DNA from: Actinomycetota bacterium
GTDB taxonomy: Bacteria > Actinomycetota > CADDZG01 > WHSQ01
Direction of reading: 5' to 3'
Assembly (NCBI GenBank): GCA_030447315.1
Contig: JAUJPD010000004.1
Span: forward strand, 119,478-177,629
Length of the DNA stretch: 58,152 nucleotides
In this document: piece after piece, positions 26,130 through 35,503 of the stretch
Numbering within the stretch: position 1 is the stretch's first letter
Layout: every line of letters begins with the position of its first letter
Notes under the pieces: model-generated
Databases searched by the model: none
Told to the model about the DNA's origin: nothing
The model's input: the letters and a program-made list of their open reading frames with translations, nothing else
Program-made: the position numbers and the translations under genes

Positions 26130-27803
26130 GTGAGCTCCACCCATCGCAGACTGCTGCTACCCCTCGTTCTGGTCTTGTCGCTGGTGGCCGGCTCTGGGGC
26201 GGCCCTGGGCCACGCCGAGCGAGACGCAGCCTTCCCCGATGGAAGCGGGGAGGTGCCGAGCTATCGACCCCTCGTGGCGGAGCCCAACATCGTGGTCTGC
26301 ACCCCCAAGAGCATGGCTCGCATACAGAAGATCTCCGACCCGCAGCTGCGCCGGATCAACCTCCGGCTGCTCAAGAGCTGCCGCTTCCGCAACCTGCAAG
26401 ACGCGGTCGACCAGGTGAGCCAACCGGCGACGACGATCTACATGCTTCCGGGCGTCTATCGCGAGAACCCTTCCCGCAACAAGCCCCCGTGCGCCGAGCG
26501 GATCGAAGAGGGCGAGGGAGAAGGCGCCCCCGTGCTGAGTTACGAGCAACAGATGACATGCCCTCACGCCCAGAACCTGATCGGCATCTTCGGAGACCTC
26601 AACCCGAGCGACGACAAGCGGGAGTGCAATGCCGCCGTTTGCGATCTTCAGATCGAAGGCACCGGCGAGCGCCCGGGCGACGTCTTGATCACGGGCGGCT
26701 TCAACAAGGACGGCAACTTCGCGAAGCTGAACGGCATCCGCGGAGACCGCGCCGACGGCCTCTACCTCAGGAACTTCACGATCGAGCTCTTCGAGTTCAA
26801 CGCGGTCTACATCCTGGAGACCGACGGTTTCGTGATCGACAAGGTCGTGGCGCGCTACAACGACGAGTATGGCTTCCTCACGTTCGCGGTCGACCACGGC
26901 GTCTACAAGAACTGCAACGGTTACAACAACGCCGACTCGCTGATCTACCCGGGCTCCGCCTCAGACGTGAACTCCGGCAGCAACGATTACACGCAGAAGA
27001 AGAGATGGGCGATCGAGATCTTCAACTGCAAGAGCCATCACAATGCGCTCGGCTACTCCGGCACTGCAGGCAACTCCGTCTACGCCCACGACAACCGGTT
27101 CTACAAGAACCAATCGGGGGTCGTGACCGACTCGATCTTCGCGGGACACCCCGGCCTCCCTCAAGACCACGCCTGGTTCACCGACAACAAGATCTATTCC
27201 AACAACTCCAACTACACCAAGAGATACGTGCAGTCGGGCATCTGTGACAAGCCACCCGCCGAACGCGGCTACAAGCCACCCAAGGGCAAGCCCAAGACCT
27301 CCGGCGTCGTGTGCACGGTGGTGCCGGCGCCGGTGGGCGCGGGCATGGTGATCGCAGGGGGCAACTGGAACCTGCTCGAGCACAACCAGGTGTGGGACAA
27401 CTGGCGCGCCGGCTACATGTTGTTCAGCGTGCCCGCGGCGATCCGTGAGGAGCCCGATAAAGGCTTCGACACCTCGCACTTCAACAAGTACTTGGGCAAC
27501 ATCATGAGTCTGAACCCGCGCGGGAGACCCGACCTCAACGGGCTCGACTTCTGGTGGGACGACCAGGGAGAGGGCAACTGCTGGCAGAACAACAAGGCGC
27601 CGAAGGACCGAGGCATCGTGTCGAACACCCTGTATCCCGGCGGGCTGCCCGACTGCGACAGCGGCGGGTCGGAGCCGGTGCCGAACAATCCCTACAAGTC
27701 GAGCCAGCTCGCGCCCTGCGCGACCTACGACCGCGATGACCCCGAGTTCCGCGACCCACCGGGCTGCGATTTCTTCGACACGCCGGAGGAGCCGAAGCCG
27801 TAA
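26130..27803 (+). CDS. secreted right-handed parallel beta-helix protein
   Basis: A 557-residue exported protein beginning at GTG 26130 with a Sec signal peptide (RRLLLPLVLVLSLVAGSGAALG). The segment TTIYMLPGVYRE and repeated short strand-turn units rich in Asn (NCNGYNNADS, YAHDNRFYKNQS, DNKIYSNNSNYT) are those of pectate-lyase-like beta helices. Eight or more Cys suggest disulphides. No catalytic triad of a known polysaccharide lyase is obvious, so the substrate is unknown. Similar proteins recur in Actinobacteria and are often annotated only as repeat-containing. It is not in an operon with the genes around it. Confidence 0.78.
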   Translation: MSSTHRRLLLPLVLVLSLVAGSGAALGHAERDAAFPDGSGEVPSYRPLVAEPNIVVCTPKSMARIQKISDPQLRRINLRLLKSCRFRNLQDAVDQVSQPATTIYMLPGVYRENPSRNKPPCAERIEEGEGEGAPVLSYEQQMTCPHAQNLIGIFGDLNPSDDKRECNAAVCDLQIEGTGERPGDVLITGGFNKDGNFAKLNGIRGDRADGLYLRNFTIELFEFNAVYILETDGFVIDKVVARYNDEYGFLTFAVDHGVYKNCNGYNNADSLIYPGSASDVNSGSNDYTQKKRWAIEIFNCKSHHNALGYSGTAGNSVYAHDNRFYKNQSGVVTDSIFAGHPGLPQDHAWFTDNKIYSNNSNYTKRYVQSGICDKPPAERGYKPPKGKPKTSGVVCTVVPAPVGAGMVIAGGNWNLLEHNQVWDNWRAGYMLFSVPAAIREEPDKGFDTSHFNKYLGNIMSLNPRGRPDLNGLDFWWDDQGEGNCWQNNKAPKDRGIVSNTLYPGGLPDCDSGGSEPVPNNPYKSSQLAPCATYDRDDPEFRDPPGCDFFDTPEEPKP

Positions 27804-27952
27804 CCATCCCGCCGAGACCGCGACCGCGCAGCGGGCGCGACCTCGGCCGGACACGGTTGCGGCCGCGGCTCGCATCTCCCACGGCCGGGACCTTCTAATC
27901 CGCGCGTAGTGGCAGGGTGGGCGTTCGGAAGCGTCGACCAAAGGGGAGAAAG

Positions 27953-28771
27953 ATGGGTCTCACCATAGGAGCCGGTCCCTTCGGCAGGAGGCCGGGCGGG
28001 GTCTTCAACTTCACGTATCAATCTCCTCCGCACTCTCTTTACTTCGAGGATTCCCCGAGGCGGGTGCGCGCAGAGTTCAACGGGGAGACCATTGCCCAGA
28101 GCGATCACATGAAGCTGCTGCACGAGACCGGAATCACACCGATCTATTACTTCCCGCTGGGCGACATCGTGATGGACTTCCTCGAGCCCAGCGATCACAC
28201 CACGCACTGCCCCTTCAAAGGTGACGCCAGCTACTGGAACCTCATCGTGAACGACCGCCGCGTCGACAACGTGATGTGGAGCTATCCAGAGCCTGTCGAG
28301 GGCGCTCCTCCACTGAAGGGCTACGCGACCTTCTACTTCAACAAGATGGATGCCTGGTACGAAGAGAACGATCAGATCTTCGTCCATGCCCGCGACCCCT
28401 ACAACCGGGTGGACGTGGTGTCTTCGAGCCGTCACATACGGGTATCGCTCGACGGAGAGGTTCTGGCCGAGACCACGCGGGCGAAGCTCCTGTTCGAAAC
28501 CGGGCTCTCGACGCGTTATTACATCCCTCCGGAGGACGTAGCCACCGACCGGTTGGTGCGGACGGATACGACCAGCGAATGTCCCTACAAGGGGACCGCC
28601 TCCTACTACTCGGTCGAAGGCGCCGGGGAAGAGGGCAAGGACCTGGTGTGGTTCTACGAGCAGCCGAGGAGAGAGGGTGAAGACGTCCAGGGATACCTCT
28701 GCTTCTTCAACGAGCGGGTCGATCTGGAGGTCGACGGCGCCAAACTGGAGCGGCCCGCTCCGCCGAAGTAG
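27953..28771 (+). CDS. tandem DUF427 protein
   Basis: A 272-residue protein of two DUF427 repeats. Repeat 1 (about residues 30-120) has SLYFEDSPRRVRAEFNGETI, TGITPIYYFPLGDI and HCPFKGDASYWNL; repeat 2 (about 135-260) has DRLVRTDTTSECPYKGTASY and equivalent blocks. The Cys and Lys in CPxKG are conserved in both. Start ATG 27953 is set by GGGGAGAAAG just upstream. DUF427 is a beta-rich fold of unknown function, common in Actinobacteria and fungi. It precedes the aldo/keto reductase by 21 bases and may be co-transcribed. Confidence 0.85.
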   Translation: MGLTIGAGPFGRRPGGVFNFTYQSPPHSLYFEDSPRRVRAEFNGETIAQSDHMKLLHETGITPIYYFPLGDIVMDFLEPSDHTTHCPFKGDASYWNLIVNDRRVDNVMWSYPEPVEGAPPLKGYATFYFNKMDAWYEENDQIFVHARDPYNRVDVVSSSRHIRVSLDGEVLAETTRAKLLFETGLSTRYYIPPEDVATDRLVRTDTTSECPYKGTASYYSVEGAGEEGKDLVWFYEQPRREGEDVQGYLCFFNERVDLEVDGAKLERPAPPK

Positions 28772-28792
28772 GAAGGGAGCTTCTGGACCGAG

Positions 28793-29764
28793 ATGGACTA
28801 CAGAAACCTAGGGCGAAGCGGTCTGTCCGTCTCTCGTCTCTGTCTCGGAACCATGAACTTCGGGCCGGAGACGAGCGAGGAAGACTCGCACGCCATCATG
28901 GATCTCTCGCTCGAGCTCGGCATCAACTTCTTCGACACCGCCAACGTTTACGGCTGGAAGAAGGGCGAGGGCCTCACGGAGCAGATCATCGGTCGCTGGT
29001 TCGCCACCGGCGGCGGTCGCCGCGAGAGAACCGTGATAGCCACCAAGCTGTACGGCTCGATGAGCGACTGGCCCAACGACACCTTCCTATCGGCTCGGAA
29101 CATCCGGCATGCTTGCGACGCCTCCCTCAAGCGTCTGCAGACGGATCACATCGACCTGTACCAGATGCACCACATCGACCGGAACACGCCGTGGGACGAG
29201 ATCTGGGAGGCGATGGAGACATTGCGCCAGCAGGGAAAGATCCTCTACGTCGGATCGAGCAACTTCGCAGGGTGGCACATCGCTAAAGCGCAGGGGGTTG
29301 CGCGCGAGCGACACTTCCTCGGCCTCGTGTCCGAGCAGTCCATCTACAACCTGGTGACCCGGGACGTGGAGCTCGAGGTGCTTCCTGCGTGCGAAGACTT
29401 CGGTCTCGGCGTGATCCCGTGGAGCCCACTGCACGGAGGCCTGCTGGGTGGCGTGCTCCGCAAGGAGAGAGAGGGCAAGAGACGGCACACTGGACGTTCC
29501 AAGGACGCACTCGAGGAGCGGCGCGACCAGATCCAGGCTTACGAGCAATTCTGCGACGAACTGGGTGAAGACCCCGCCGCCGTCGGGCTCGGCTGGCTGC
29601 TGCACCAACCGTCGGTGACCGCTCCTATCGTAGGTCCGCGAACGAGGGAGCAGCTCGAAGGGTCACTTCCTGCGTTGGAGCTGAAACTGGACGAGGATTC
29701 CCTCGCGCGACTGGATCAGATCTGGCCCGGTCACAAGACGGCTCCCGAGGACTACGCCTGGTGA
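28793..29764 (+). CDS. aldo/keto reductase
   Basis: A 323-residue NADP(H)-dependent TIM-barrel reductase. The catalytic tetrad is visible: Asp in FFDTANVYG, Tyr in the same motif, Lys in IATKLYG and His in MHHID. The cofactor-binding end is VTAPIVGPRTREQLEGSL. It resembles the YajO/Kv-beta-like branch by overall sequence. The substrate is unknown. It lies 21 bases behind the DUF427 gene. Confidence 0.9.
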   Translation: MDYRNLGRSGLSVSRLCLGTMNFGPETSEEDSHAIMDLSLELGINFFDTANVYGWKKGEGLTEQIIGRWFATGGGRRERTVIATKLYGSMSDWPNDTFLSARNIRHACDASLKRLQTDHIDLYQMHHIDRNTPWDEIWEAMETLRQQGKILYVGSSNFAGWHIAKAQGVARERHFLGLVSEQSIYNLVTRDVELEVLPACEDFGLGVIPWSPLHGGLLGGVLRKEREGKRRHTGRSKDALEERRDQIQAYEQFCDELGEDPAAVGLGWLLHQPSVTAPIVGPRTREQLEGSLPALELKLDEDSLARLDQIWPGHKTAPEDYAW

Positions 29765-29945
29765 GCCATCTCACCTCTAGCGTTTCCTTCATGTCCACTT
29801 CGTGCGGTGCGCAATAGAACTGCTACGGCCCCGGCTCGGCCTCGAGACCATCCTCTGTTTAGTCACACACAGTGACCGTTAGAGTCCCGCCCGGAGCGGG
29901 CACCCTCGCTCACCAGTCGGAATCGGTAACCGCCCGGGAGGGCCC

Positions 29946-31088
29946 GTGGATCAACTGAGCCTTGGAGTGTTCGGCACCTCTCGCAAAGAGAACGAGTTCA
30001 GGCTGCCGATCCATCCGAGCCACCTCGACCGCATCGACGCCCAGCTTCGCAAGTCGATCTACCTCGAAGAGGGCTACGGGAGCCGGTTCGGGGCCTCTAC
30101 CGAGGAGCTGGAGAGGACGGTTGCGGGTCTGCGCACGCCAGAGCAACTGATCCAGGAGTGCGACGTGGTGCTGTTACCCAAGCCGCTGGCCGAAGACGTC
30201 GGACGGCTGCGTGGCGGCCAAGTGCTGTGGGGATGGCCCCATTGCGTCCAAGATGAAGCTCTCACGCAGCAAGCGATCGATCGCCGCGCCACTTTGATCG
30301 CATGGGAGGGGATGAACCAGTGGCGCAGCGACGGCAGCTTCAGCGTTCACGTCTTCCACAAGAACAACGAGCTCGCCGGCTACTCCTCGGTGCTGCATGC
30401 TTTCCGTCTGCTCGGACGCACCGGCCAGTACGGGCGCAGACTCCGCGCGGCGGTGATCAGCTTCGGCGCCACCGGGCGAGGGGCGGTGACCGCGCTGGCA
30501 GCGGTCGGGGTCGATGACGTCACCGTGCTCACGGGTCGTCATCCCGCTCAGGTGGCCTCCCCCATCCACTCCGCCACAATGGGACAGTTCGGATCCTCGG
30601 ACGAGGATCCATCTCATCTAATCGCGACCGTCGAAGAAGAGACCCGGCCGATGGTCGAGGTGCTGGCCGACCACGACATCGTCGTCAACTGCGTCCTGCA
30701 GGACCCCGAGGACCCGTACATATTCGTGACGAACGAGGAGCTCAAGCTGTTCCGGGCAGGCAGCCTCATCGTCGACGTTTCGTGCGACGCCGGGATGGGG
30801 TTCGAGTGGGCCCAGCCAACCTCATTCGAACAGCCGATGTTCGAGGTCGGAGACCGGGTCCACTACTACGCGGTCGACCACAGCCCCTCGTACCTGTGGG
30901 ACTCGGCTACGTGGGAGATCAGCGAGGCTCTCCTTCCCTACCTGCCGGTCGTCATGGCGGGGGCGGACAGGTGGGCGAGCGATGACACCATCGAGCGAGC
31001 CATCGAGATACGAGACGGTGTGATCCAGAACCCCAAGATCCTGTCGTTCCAGAACCGTTCGCCCGAGTATCCCCACAAGCAGATCTGA
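29946..31088 (+). CDS. N5-(carboxyethyl)ornithine synthase-like dehydrogenase
   Basis: A 380-residue protein of the alanine dehydrogenase/PNT superfamily, beginning at GTG 29946 with GGGAGGG upstream. N-terminal FRLPIHPSHLDRID matches the substrate domain of the N5-(carboxyethyl)ornithine synthase group, which reduces the pyruvate-ornithine Schiff base with NADPH. The Rossmann motif is ISFGATGRGAV (about residues 172-182). The later block DPYIFVTNEELKLFRAGSLI is family-typical. True substrate assignment is uncertain; alanine or saccharopine dehydrogenase-type chemistry is an alternative. It lies 12 bases upstream of the L,D-transpeptidase. Confidence 0.72.
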   Translation: MDQLSLGVFGTSRKENEFRLPIHPSHLDRIDAQLRKSIYLEEGYGSRFGASTEELERTVAGLRTPEQLIQECDVVLLPKPLAEDVGRLRGGQVLWGWPHCVQDEALTQQAIDRRATLIAWEGMNQWRSDGSFSVHVFHKNNELAGYSSVLHAFRLLGRTGQYGRRLRAAVISFGATGRGAVTALAAVGVDDVTVLTGRHPAQVASPIHSATMGQFGSSDEDPSHLIATVEEETRPMVEVLADHDIVVNCVLQDPEDPYIFVTNEELKLFRAGSLIVDVSCDAGMGFEWAQPTSFEQPMFEVGDRVHYYAVDHSPSYLWDSATWEISEALLPYLPVVMAGADRWASDDTIERAIEIRDGVIQNPKILSFQNRSPEYPHKQI

Positions 31089-31100
31089 GACAAGAATTCG

Positions 31101-32279
31101 ATGAAGCCAGCTAGGCGCCTGGATCGGAGGGTGATAATCCCACTCGTGCTTTCATGCTTGATGGCGACCAATGCCGGCGTACGGGCGACTGCTCAAGAGC
31201 CTCCCGGCGTCACCCTCGAGGCGGGAAGGCGCACCATCGAGCTCGGCGAGCGGGTGCGTCTCAGCGGCCGGATCTCGCCCCCGGCCGAGGGAGAGACGAT
31301 CTCGCTGGTGGACGCCACCGGCCGCGAGCGGGCAACTACTCGGACCGGAGCCGATGGTTCCTTCAGCGTCAGACTCGGCCCCCGCGAGACCACGACCTTC
31401 TACGCCCGCTGGTTGGCTGCAGTGAGCGAACCCGAAACGGTGCGGGTGCGCCCGAAGGTGTCGGTGGCATTGCGGAGGGTGCGACTGTTCGGTCGAGCGC
31501 GGGTGAAAGGGATCGTTCGGCCGGCGCAGAACGGGGGCCGCGTCGGGTTGACATTGTTCAGACAAGGCGCCCGCATCTGGAAGCGCCGCGTCGAGCTAAG
31601 TCGCGACAACCGGTTCAAGACCGCGTTCAGGGTCTTGAAGCCGGGCGCCTATCGCGTGGTGGCCACGTTCACGGATCCGCACGGACTTAGCGGCTCTGAC
31701 CGAACCCGGGTGAAGTCCCCGAAGCTTCCCGGCCTTGGTCCCGGCTCGAACAACGTCTACGTCAAGTTGCTCGAACAGCGACTCGACCACCTCGGCATGT
31801 ATCTCGACGGCACCGATCGTTACTTCAGCGAGCACACCGCGGACGCGGTCCGCGCGTTCAACAAGGTCCAGAGCCGCCCCCGCCTGGGCGCGGTCGACGA
31901 AGCGACCTGGCGTGCTCTGGCTACCGCTCACCGAGCTCGCGCCCGCCATCGGACGTCGGGGTTCCACATCGAGGTCGACCAGACCCGTCAGGTGCTGCTC
32001 ACCGTCAGGGACGGCAAGGTGAAAAAGGTGATCCACGTATCCACGGGCAGGGCCGGCTACACCCCCGACGGCACCTGGAGGATCTACCGCAAGATCGCCG
32101 GCTACAGCGGAGGTCGCCTCTACTACCCGAGCTACTACGAGGGACGCCGCGCCCTCCATGGGTGGCCGGAGGTTCCCACCTATAACGCGAGCCACGGCTG
32201 CACGAGGCTTCCGATGTGGACGGCGCAGTGGGTCTACGGCCAGGCCAAGATGGGAACGACGGTCCACATCTACCACTGA
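31101..32279 (+). CDS. L,D-transpeptidase (YkuD) with beta-sandwich and peptidoglycan-binding domains
   Basis: A 392-residue exported enzyme. After a signal peptide (IIPLVLSCLMATNAGVRA) come one or two Ig-like beta domains (about 35-200), a peptidoglycan-binding domain (about 210-280, KLLEQRLDHLGMYLDGTDR) and a YkuD catalytic domain (about 285-392). The catalytic motif SHGCTRLP with Cys and His is near residues 363-370. Such enzymes crosslink peptidoglycan by 3-3 bonds or attach proteins. All the family blocks appear intact. Confidence 0.92.
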   Translation: MKPARRLDRRVIIPLVLSCLMATNAGVRATAQEPPGVTLEAGRRTIELGERVRLSGRISPPAEGETISLVDATGRERATTRTGADGSFSVRLGPRETTTFYARWLAAVSEPETVRVRPKVSVALRRVRLFGRARVKGIVRPAQNGGRVGLTLFRQGARIWKRRVELSRDNRFKTAFRVLKPGAYRVVATFTDPHGLSGSDRTRVKSPKLPGLGPGSNNVYVKLLEQRLDHLGMYLDGTDRYFSEHTADAVRAFNKVQSRPRLGAVDEATWRALATAHRARARHRTSGFHIEVDQTRQVLLTVRDGKVKKVIHVSTGRAGYTPDGTWRIYRKIAGYSGGRLYYPSYYEGRRALHGWPEVPTYNASHGCTRLPMWTAQWVYGQAKMGTTVHIYH

Positions 32280-32324
32280 CGGCCTTGACACGGCCCTTGT
32301 CCCGCTTCGCCCCGCCCGGTCCGG

Positions 32325-32806
32325 CTAGCCCGCCCCCGCGGACCCTCCGGCTTGGAACCGCCGCAGCTGGGCCGCGGCTTGCTCGCGCACTTGGTTCTTC
32401 ACGATGGGACTCCAACCCAGAGCCGCGCCCACCGGCCCCAAAGCCATCCGAGACCAGCGATAGAAGTCGAAGGAGTCTCGGTGATGAACGATCAGGCCGT
32501 CACGGAAAGAGAACGAGGCATCGATCTTGTTCTGGACCCGACGGCCCGTCTTGGGAAAGCGTAGATCGCCTCCCACCTCGCCGAACCGGATGAATCGTTT
32601 GCCTCCACGTCGCGCCAGCTGACGTCCAGCCGGTTGCCGCTGGTGCAGAACATCCGCCACATGGCGCGGGCCTCGTCGGCGTCAAGCCGTGGGAAGACGG
32701 GGTCGCCGAAGGTGGCATCGTCGGCGTAGCACCTCGCCATGGTCTGGTGGTCGCCGGCGGCGAAAGCCGAATAGAAAGCTGCGAGAAGCTCGCCATTGGG
32801 ATGCAC
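32325..32806 (-). CDS. NTF2/SnoaL-like protein (one frameshift)
   Basis: A small alpha+beta barrel protein. From ATG 32806 the frame reads ELLAAFYSAFAAGDHQTMAR and CYADDATFGDPVFPRL, with strands through VEANDSSGSARWEAIY, then crosses to the next frame near 32560, giving KIDASFSFRDGLIVHHRDSF and ending at 32325. The combined length of about 160 residues suits the family. One indel explains the break. SnoaL-like proteins include isomerases, cyclases and binding proteins, so no specific reaction can be assigned. It is convergent with the L,D-transpeptidase and divergent from the LLM oxidoreductase. Confidence 0.78.
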
Positions 32807-32849
32807 GCGCTCAACCTATCGCGGCCCCCGCGAGGCCTAAGCTCCGGCC

Positions 32850-33653
32850 ATGCGCTATGGGCTGGACCTTCCGAACTTCGGCGACTTCTCCGACATCGGG
32901 CTCATCACGGAAGTGGCTGCCCGCGCCGAGGGGGCCGGTTGGGACGGCGTTTTCCTGTGGGACCACATCGCACGCTCCACCGCCTTTCCCCCCGGTCTCC
33001 CCTTCGCGGACGTCACCGTTGCTCTTACCGCCATCGCCCTGGCGACCGAAAGGATCAGGTTCGGCACGCTCGTCACCCCTCTTCCCCGCCGGCGTCCCCA
33101 TAAGGTCGCGCGGGAGTTCACCAGTCTCGACCATGCATCTAAGGGGCGGGTCGTTCTGGGCATCGGGATCGGCAGTCCCCCCGACTCCGAGTTCGAGGCA
33201 TTCGGAGAAGATGCCGACCTGCGCGCCCGGGCCGACCTCTTGGACGAATCGATCGAGGTGATCGCGTCGCTGTGGGGCGGCCACCGGGTGGATCACGATG
33301 GCGACCACCTGCGCGTTCACACCGAGCGTTTCGAGCCCCGTCCGCTGCAGCAGCCCCGGATCCCCGTGTGGGTCGCGGCCCGCTGGCCGAGCAAGGGTCG
33401 ATCGTTGCGACGGGCCGCCAGATGGGACGGCATCGTGCCTGCCCCCGCCGACCCCGACCAGGAGCACCTCACTCCCCACGAGATCGGCGATATCCGAGAG
33501 AAGCTCGGTCGGGACGACGCCGATATCGTCGTGACCTCGCCCCAAGAAGGCGATCCGCTCGACTACGAACGAGCCGGAGCGACCTGGTGGGTCGAGATCG
33601 CGCACGACCGGACGACGGCGCTGTCGAGGGCGGCGGCCGGGCCTCCCGTTTAG
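32850..33653 (+). CDS. LLM-class (luciferase-like) flavin/F420-dependent oxidoreductase
   Basis: A 267-residue TIM-barrel luciferase-like protein. Key blocks are LDLPNFGDFSDIGLITEVAA (N-terminus), GWDGVFLWDHI, IRFGTLVTPLPRRRPHKVAR and GRVVLGIGIGSPPDSEFEAF. The length and the RPHKVAREF segment suit actinobacterial family members, many of which use F420. The cofactor and substrate cannot be decided here. A PPOX-family protein near 52.5 kb would also fit an F420-using host. Confidence 0.85.
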   Translation: MRYGLDLPNFGDFSDIGLITEVAARAEGAGWDGVFLWDHIARSTAFPPGLPFADVTVALTAIALATERIRFGTLVTPLPRRRPHKVAREFTSLDHASKGRVVLGIGIGSPPDSEFEAFGEDADLRARADLLDESIEVIASLWGGHRVDHDGDHLRVHTERFEPRPLQQPRIPVWVAARWPSKGRSLRRAARWDGIVPAPADPDQEHLTPHEIGDIREKLGRDDADIVVTSPQEGDPLDYERAGATWWVEIAHDRTTALSRAAAGPPV

Positions 33654-33768
33654 ATCCACCGAGGCCTCCGAGCGCAGGAGCGCGCGAGGCGGCACCAACT
33701 CAGCCGACATATAGCGCGGGTTTCGGTCACCAGAATGCGACACGCGGAGCGGCTTCTACACTCGCCCG

Positions 33769-34692
33769 ATGGTTCGAACTGATGAAAGGCCGGCCCCGGC
33801 CCCGGCCGCCTCTGAGGCACTGAGCCTCGCCGCGTTCTCATCCAGGGACTGGTTGCTCTTGATCGGCACGGCGCTGACGTGGGGCTCATCTTTCGTATGG
33901 ATCGAGATAGCCCTCGAGTCCTTCTCTCCGTCACTGATCGCGTTGCTACGCATCCTGCTAGGCGCCGCTACGCTCGCCTTCTTCCGCAAGGCTCGGGCCA
34001 AGGTGGACCGAAGCGACCTCCCCACGATCGCCCTGCTCGGGCTCCTGTGGATGGCCGCGCCGCTGCTGCTGTTCCCGATCGCTCAGCAGTGGATCGACTC
34101 GTCCTTGGCCGGGATGATCAACGGAGGCGTCCCGATATTCGCGGGGGCCGTGGCAGCCCTTCTTGCGCGCAGATGGCCTCCGCGTCTCACCATCCTCGGC
34201 ATCGCGGTTGGCTTCGCCGGCGTCGTCGCGGTCAGCTGGCCGGCGGTGCAGGGCTCGCGAGCCACCGCTCTGGGTGCGGCTCTCGTGTTGCTGGCCACCA
34301 TGTTCTATGGCATCTCGATCAACATCGCGGTGCCGCTCCAGCGGCGCTACGGCGCCCTTCCCGTACTGCTGCGCGTCCAGCTCTTCGCGATCGCTCTGAC
34401 CCTGGTGCCCGGCATCTACGGCGCGACCCAGTCGTCGTTCAGCTGGCTGAGCCTCGTGGTGCTGGTTCCACTCGGATGCCTGGGCACGGGGCTGGCCTTC
34501 GTATGGATGACGACCTTGATCGGGCGAGTGGGGGCCGCCCGGGGCTCGGTCACCATCTACTTCGTGCCGGTGGTGGCGATCGTGCTCGGCGCTGCTTTTC
34601 GAGCCGAGGCGATCTCGGCCATATCGCTGCTGGGAACCGCTCTGGTCATCGCCGGCGCGTTCCTGACCAGCAGGATCCAAACCAAAGCCTGA
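33769..34692 (+). CDS. DMT-superfamily EamA transporter
   Basis: A 307-residue inner-membrane protein with ten predicted helices in two EamA repeats (about 25-155 and 165-300). The first repeat begins LLIGTALTWGSSFVWIEIAL and includes the conserved loop PSLIALLRILLGAATLAF. Drug/metabolite transporters of this type usually export small metabolites or amino acids; the substrate is unknown. It is followed closely by the flavodoxin-family protein on the same strand. Confidence 0.87.
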   Translation: MVRTDERPAPAPAASEALSLAAFSSRDWLLLIGTALTWGSSFVWIEIALESFSPSLIALLRILLGAATLAFFRKARAKVDRSDLPTIALLGLLWMAAPLLLFPIAQQWIDSSLAGMINGGVPIFAGAVAALLARRWPPRLTILGIAVGFAGVVAVSWPAVQGSRATALGAALVLLATMFYGISINIAVPLQRRYGALPVLLRVQLFAIALTLVPGIYGATQSSFSWLSLVVLVPLGCLGTGLAFVWMTTLIGRVGAARGSVTIYFVPVVAIVLGAAFRAEAISAISLLGTALVIAGAFLTSRIQTKA

Positions 34693-34740
34693 CCTGACCC
34701 GATACAGAGGCCCAAGACAAACATGATCAAGGAGATCGAC

Positions 34741-35478
34741 ATGGATCGTTCGGCCTCATCCAGCCAGGCTGGCCCGGCCCCCGATTTCACGGACCTGACC
34801 GCGCTGTTCATCAACTGCACCCTCAAGAGATCTCCCGAGCCATCTCACACCCAGCTGCTGATGGACCGGTCGATCTCGATCATGGAGAACCAGGGTGTTC
34901 AAGTGGACGTGCTGCGAGCCATCGACCTCGACCTCGCCGTCGGCGTCTGGCCCGACATGACCGAGCACGGCTGGGCCTCCGACGCGTGGCCACAGGTGTT
35001 CGAGCGCGTCCTCGCGGCCGACATCTTGGTCCTCGGCTCGCCCATCTGGCTCGGGGAGAAGTCTTCCGTTTGCACGCACGTGATCGAGCGTCTCTACGGC
35101 AATTCGAGCCTGCTCAACGAGGCCGGCCAGTACGCCTACTACGGCCGCGCCGGGGGCTGCCTGATCACCGGCAACGAAGACGGCATCAAGCACTGCTCGA
35201 TGAGCATCCTCTACGCGCTGCAACACCTCGGCTACACGATCCCTCCCCAGGCCGATGCCGGCTGGATCGGTGAGGCGGGGCCGGGCCCCTCGTACGGGGA
35301 CGACGGCGCCGGATCGGACAACGACTTCACGAATCGCAACACGACGTTCATGACCTACAACCTCTTGCACGCGGCGCGTTTACTCAAGGACGCCGGGGGC
35401 TTCCCCGCCTACGGCAATCAACGCTCAGAGTGGGATGCGGGATGCCGCTGGGACCAGGCCAACCCCGAGCATCGCTGA
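34741..35478 (+). CDS. flavodoxin/NADPH-dependent FMN reductase family protein
   Basis: A 245-residue flavodoxin-fold protein. ATG 34741 is preferred over the in-frame ATG 34723 because AAGGAG (34728-34733) is a proper ribosome site. Phosphate-binding loop INCTLKRSPEPSHTQ follows the first strand (about residues 20-35); ILVLGSPIWLGEKSS and GGCLITGNEDGIKH are the other flavin contacts. The reaction partner is unknown. It is convergent with the sucrase/ferredoxin-like gene, with 25 bases between stops. Confidence 0.85.
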   Translation: MDRSASSSQAGPAPDFTDLTALFINCTLKRSPEPSHTQLLMDRSISIMENQGVQVDVLRAIDLDLAVGVWPDMTEHGWASDAWPQVFERVLAADILVLGSPIWLGEKSSVCTHVIERLYGNSSLLNEAGQYAYYGRAGGCLITGNEDGIKHCSMSILYALQHLGYTIPPQADAGWIGEAGPGPSYGDDGAGSDNDFTNRNTTFMTYNLLHAARLLKDAGGFPAYGNQRSEWDAGCRWDQANPEHR

Positions 35479-35503
35479 GGCTCGGCGGCGCAGGACCGGA
35501 CGA

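Noticed and set aside
29765-29945. Regulatory palindrome (GTCAC...GTGAC) upstream of the ornithine synthase-like gene
   Set aside because: Only five base pairs per arm with no second copy in the window; too weak to call an operator.
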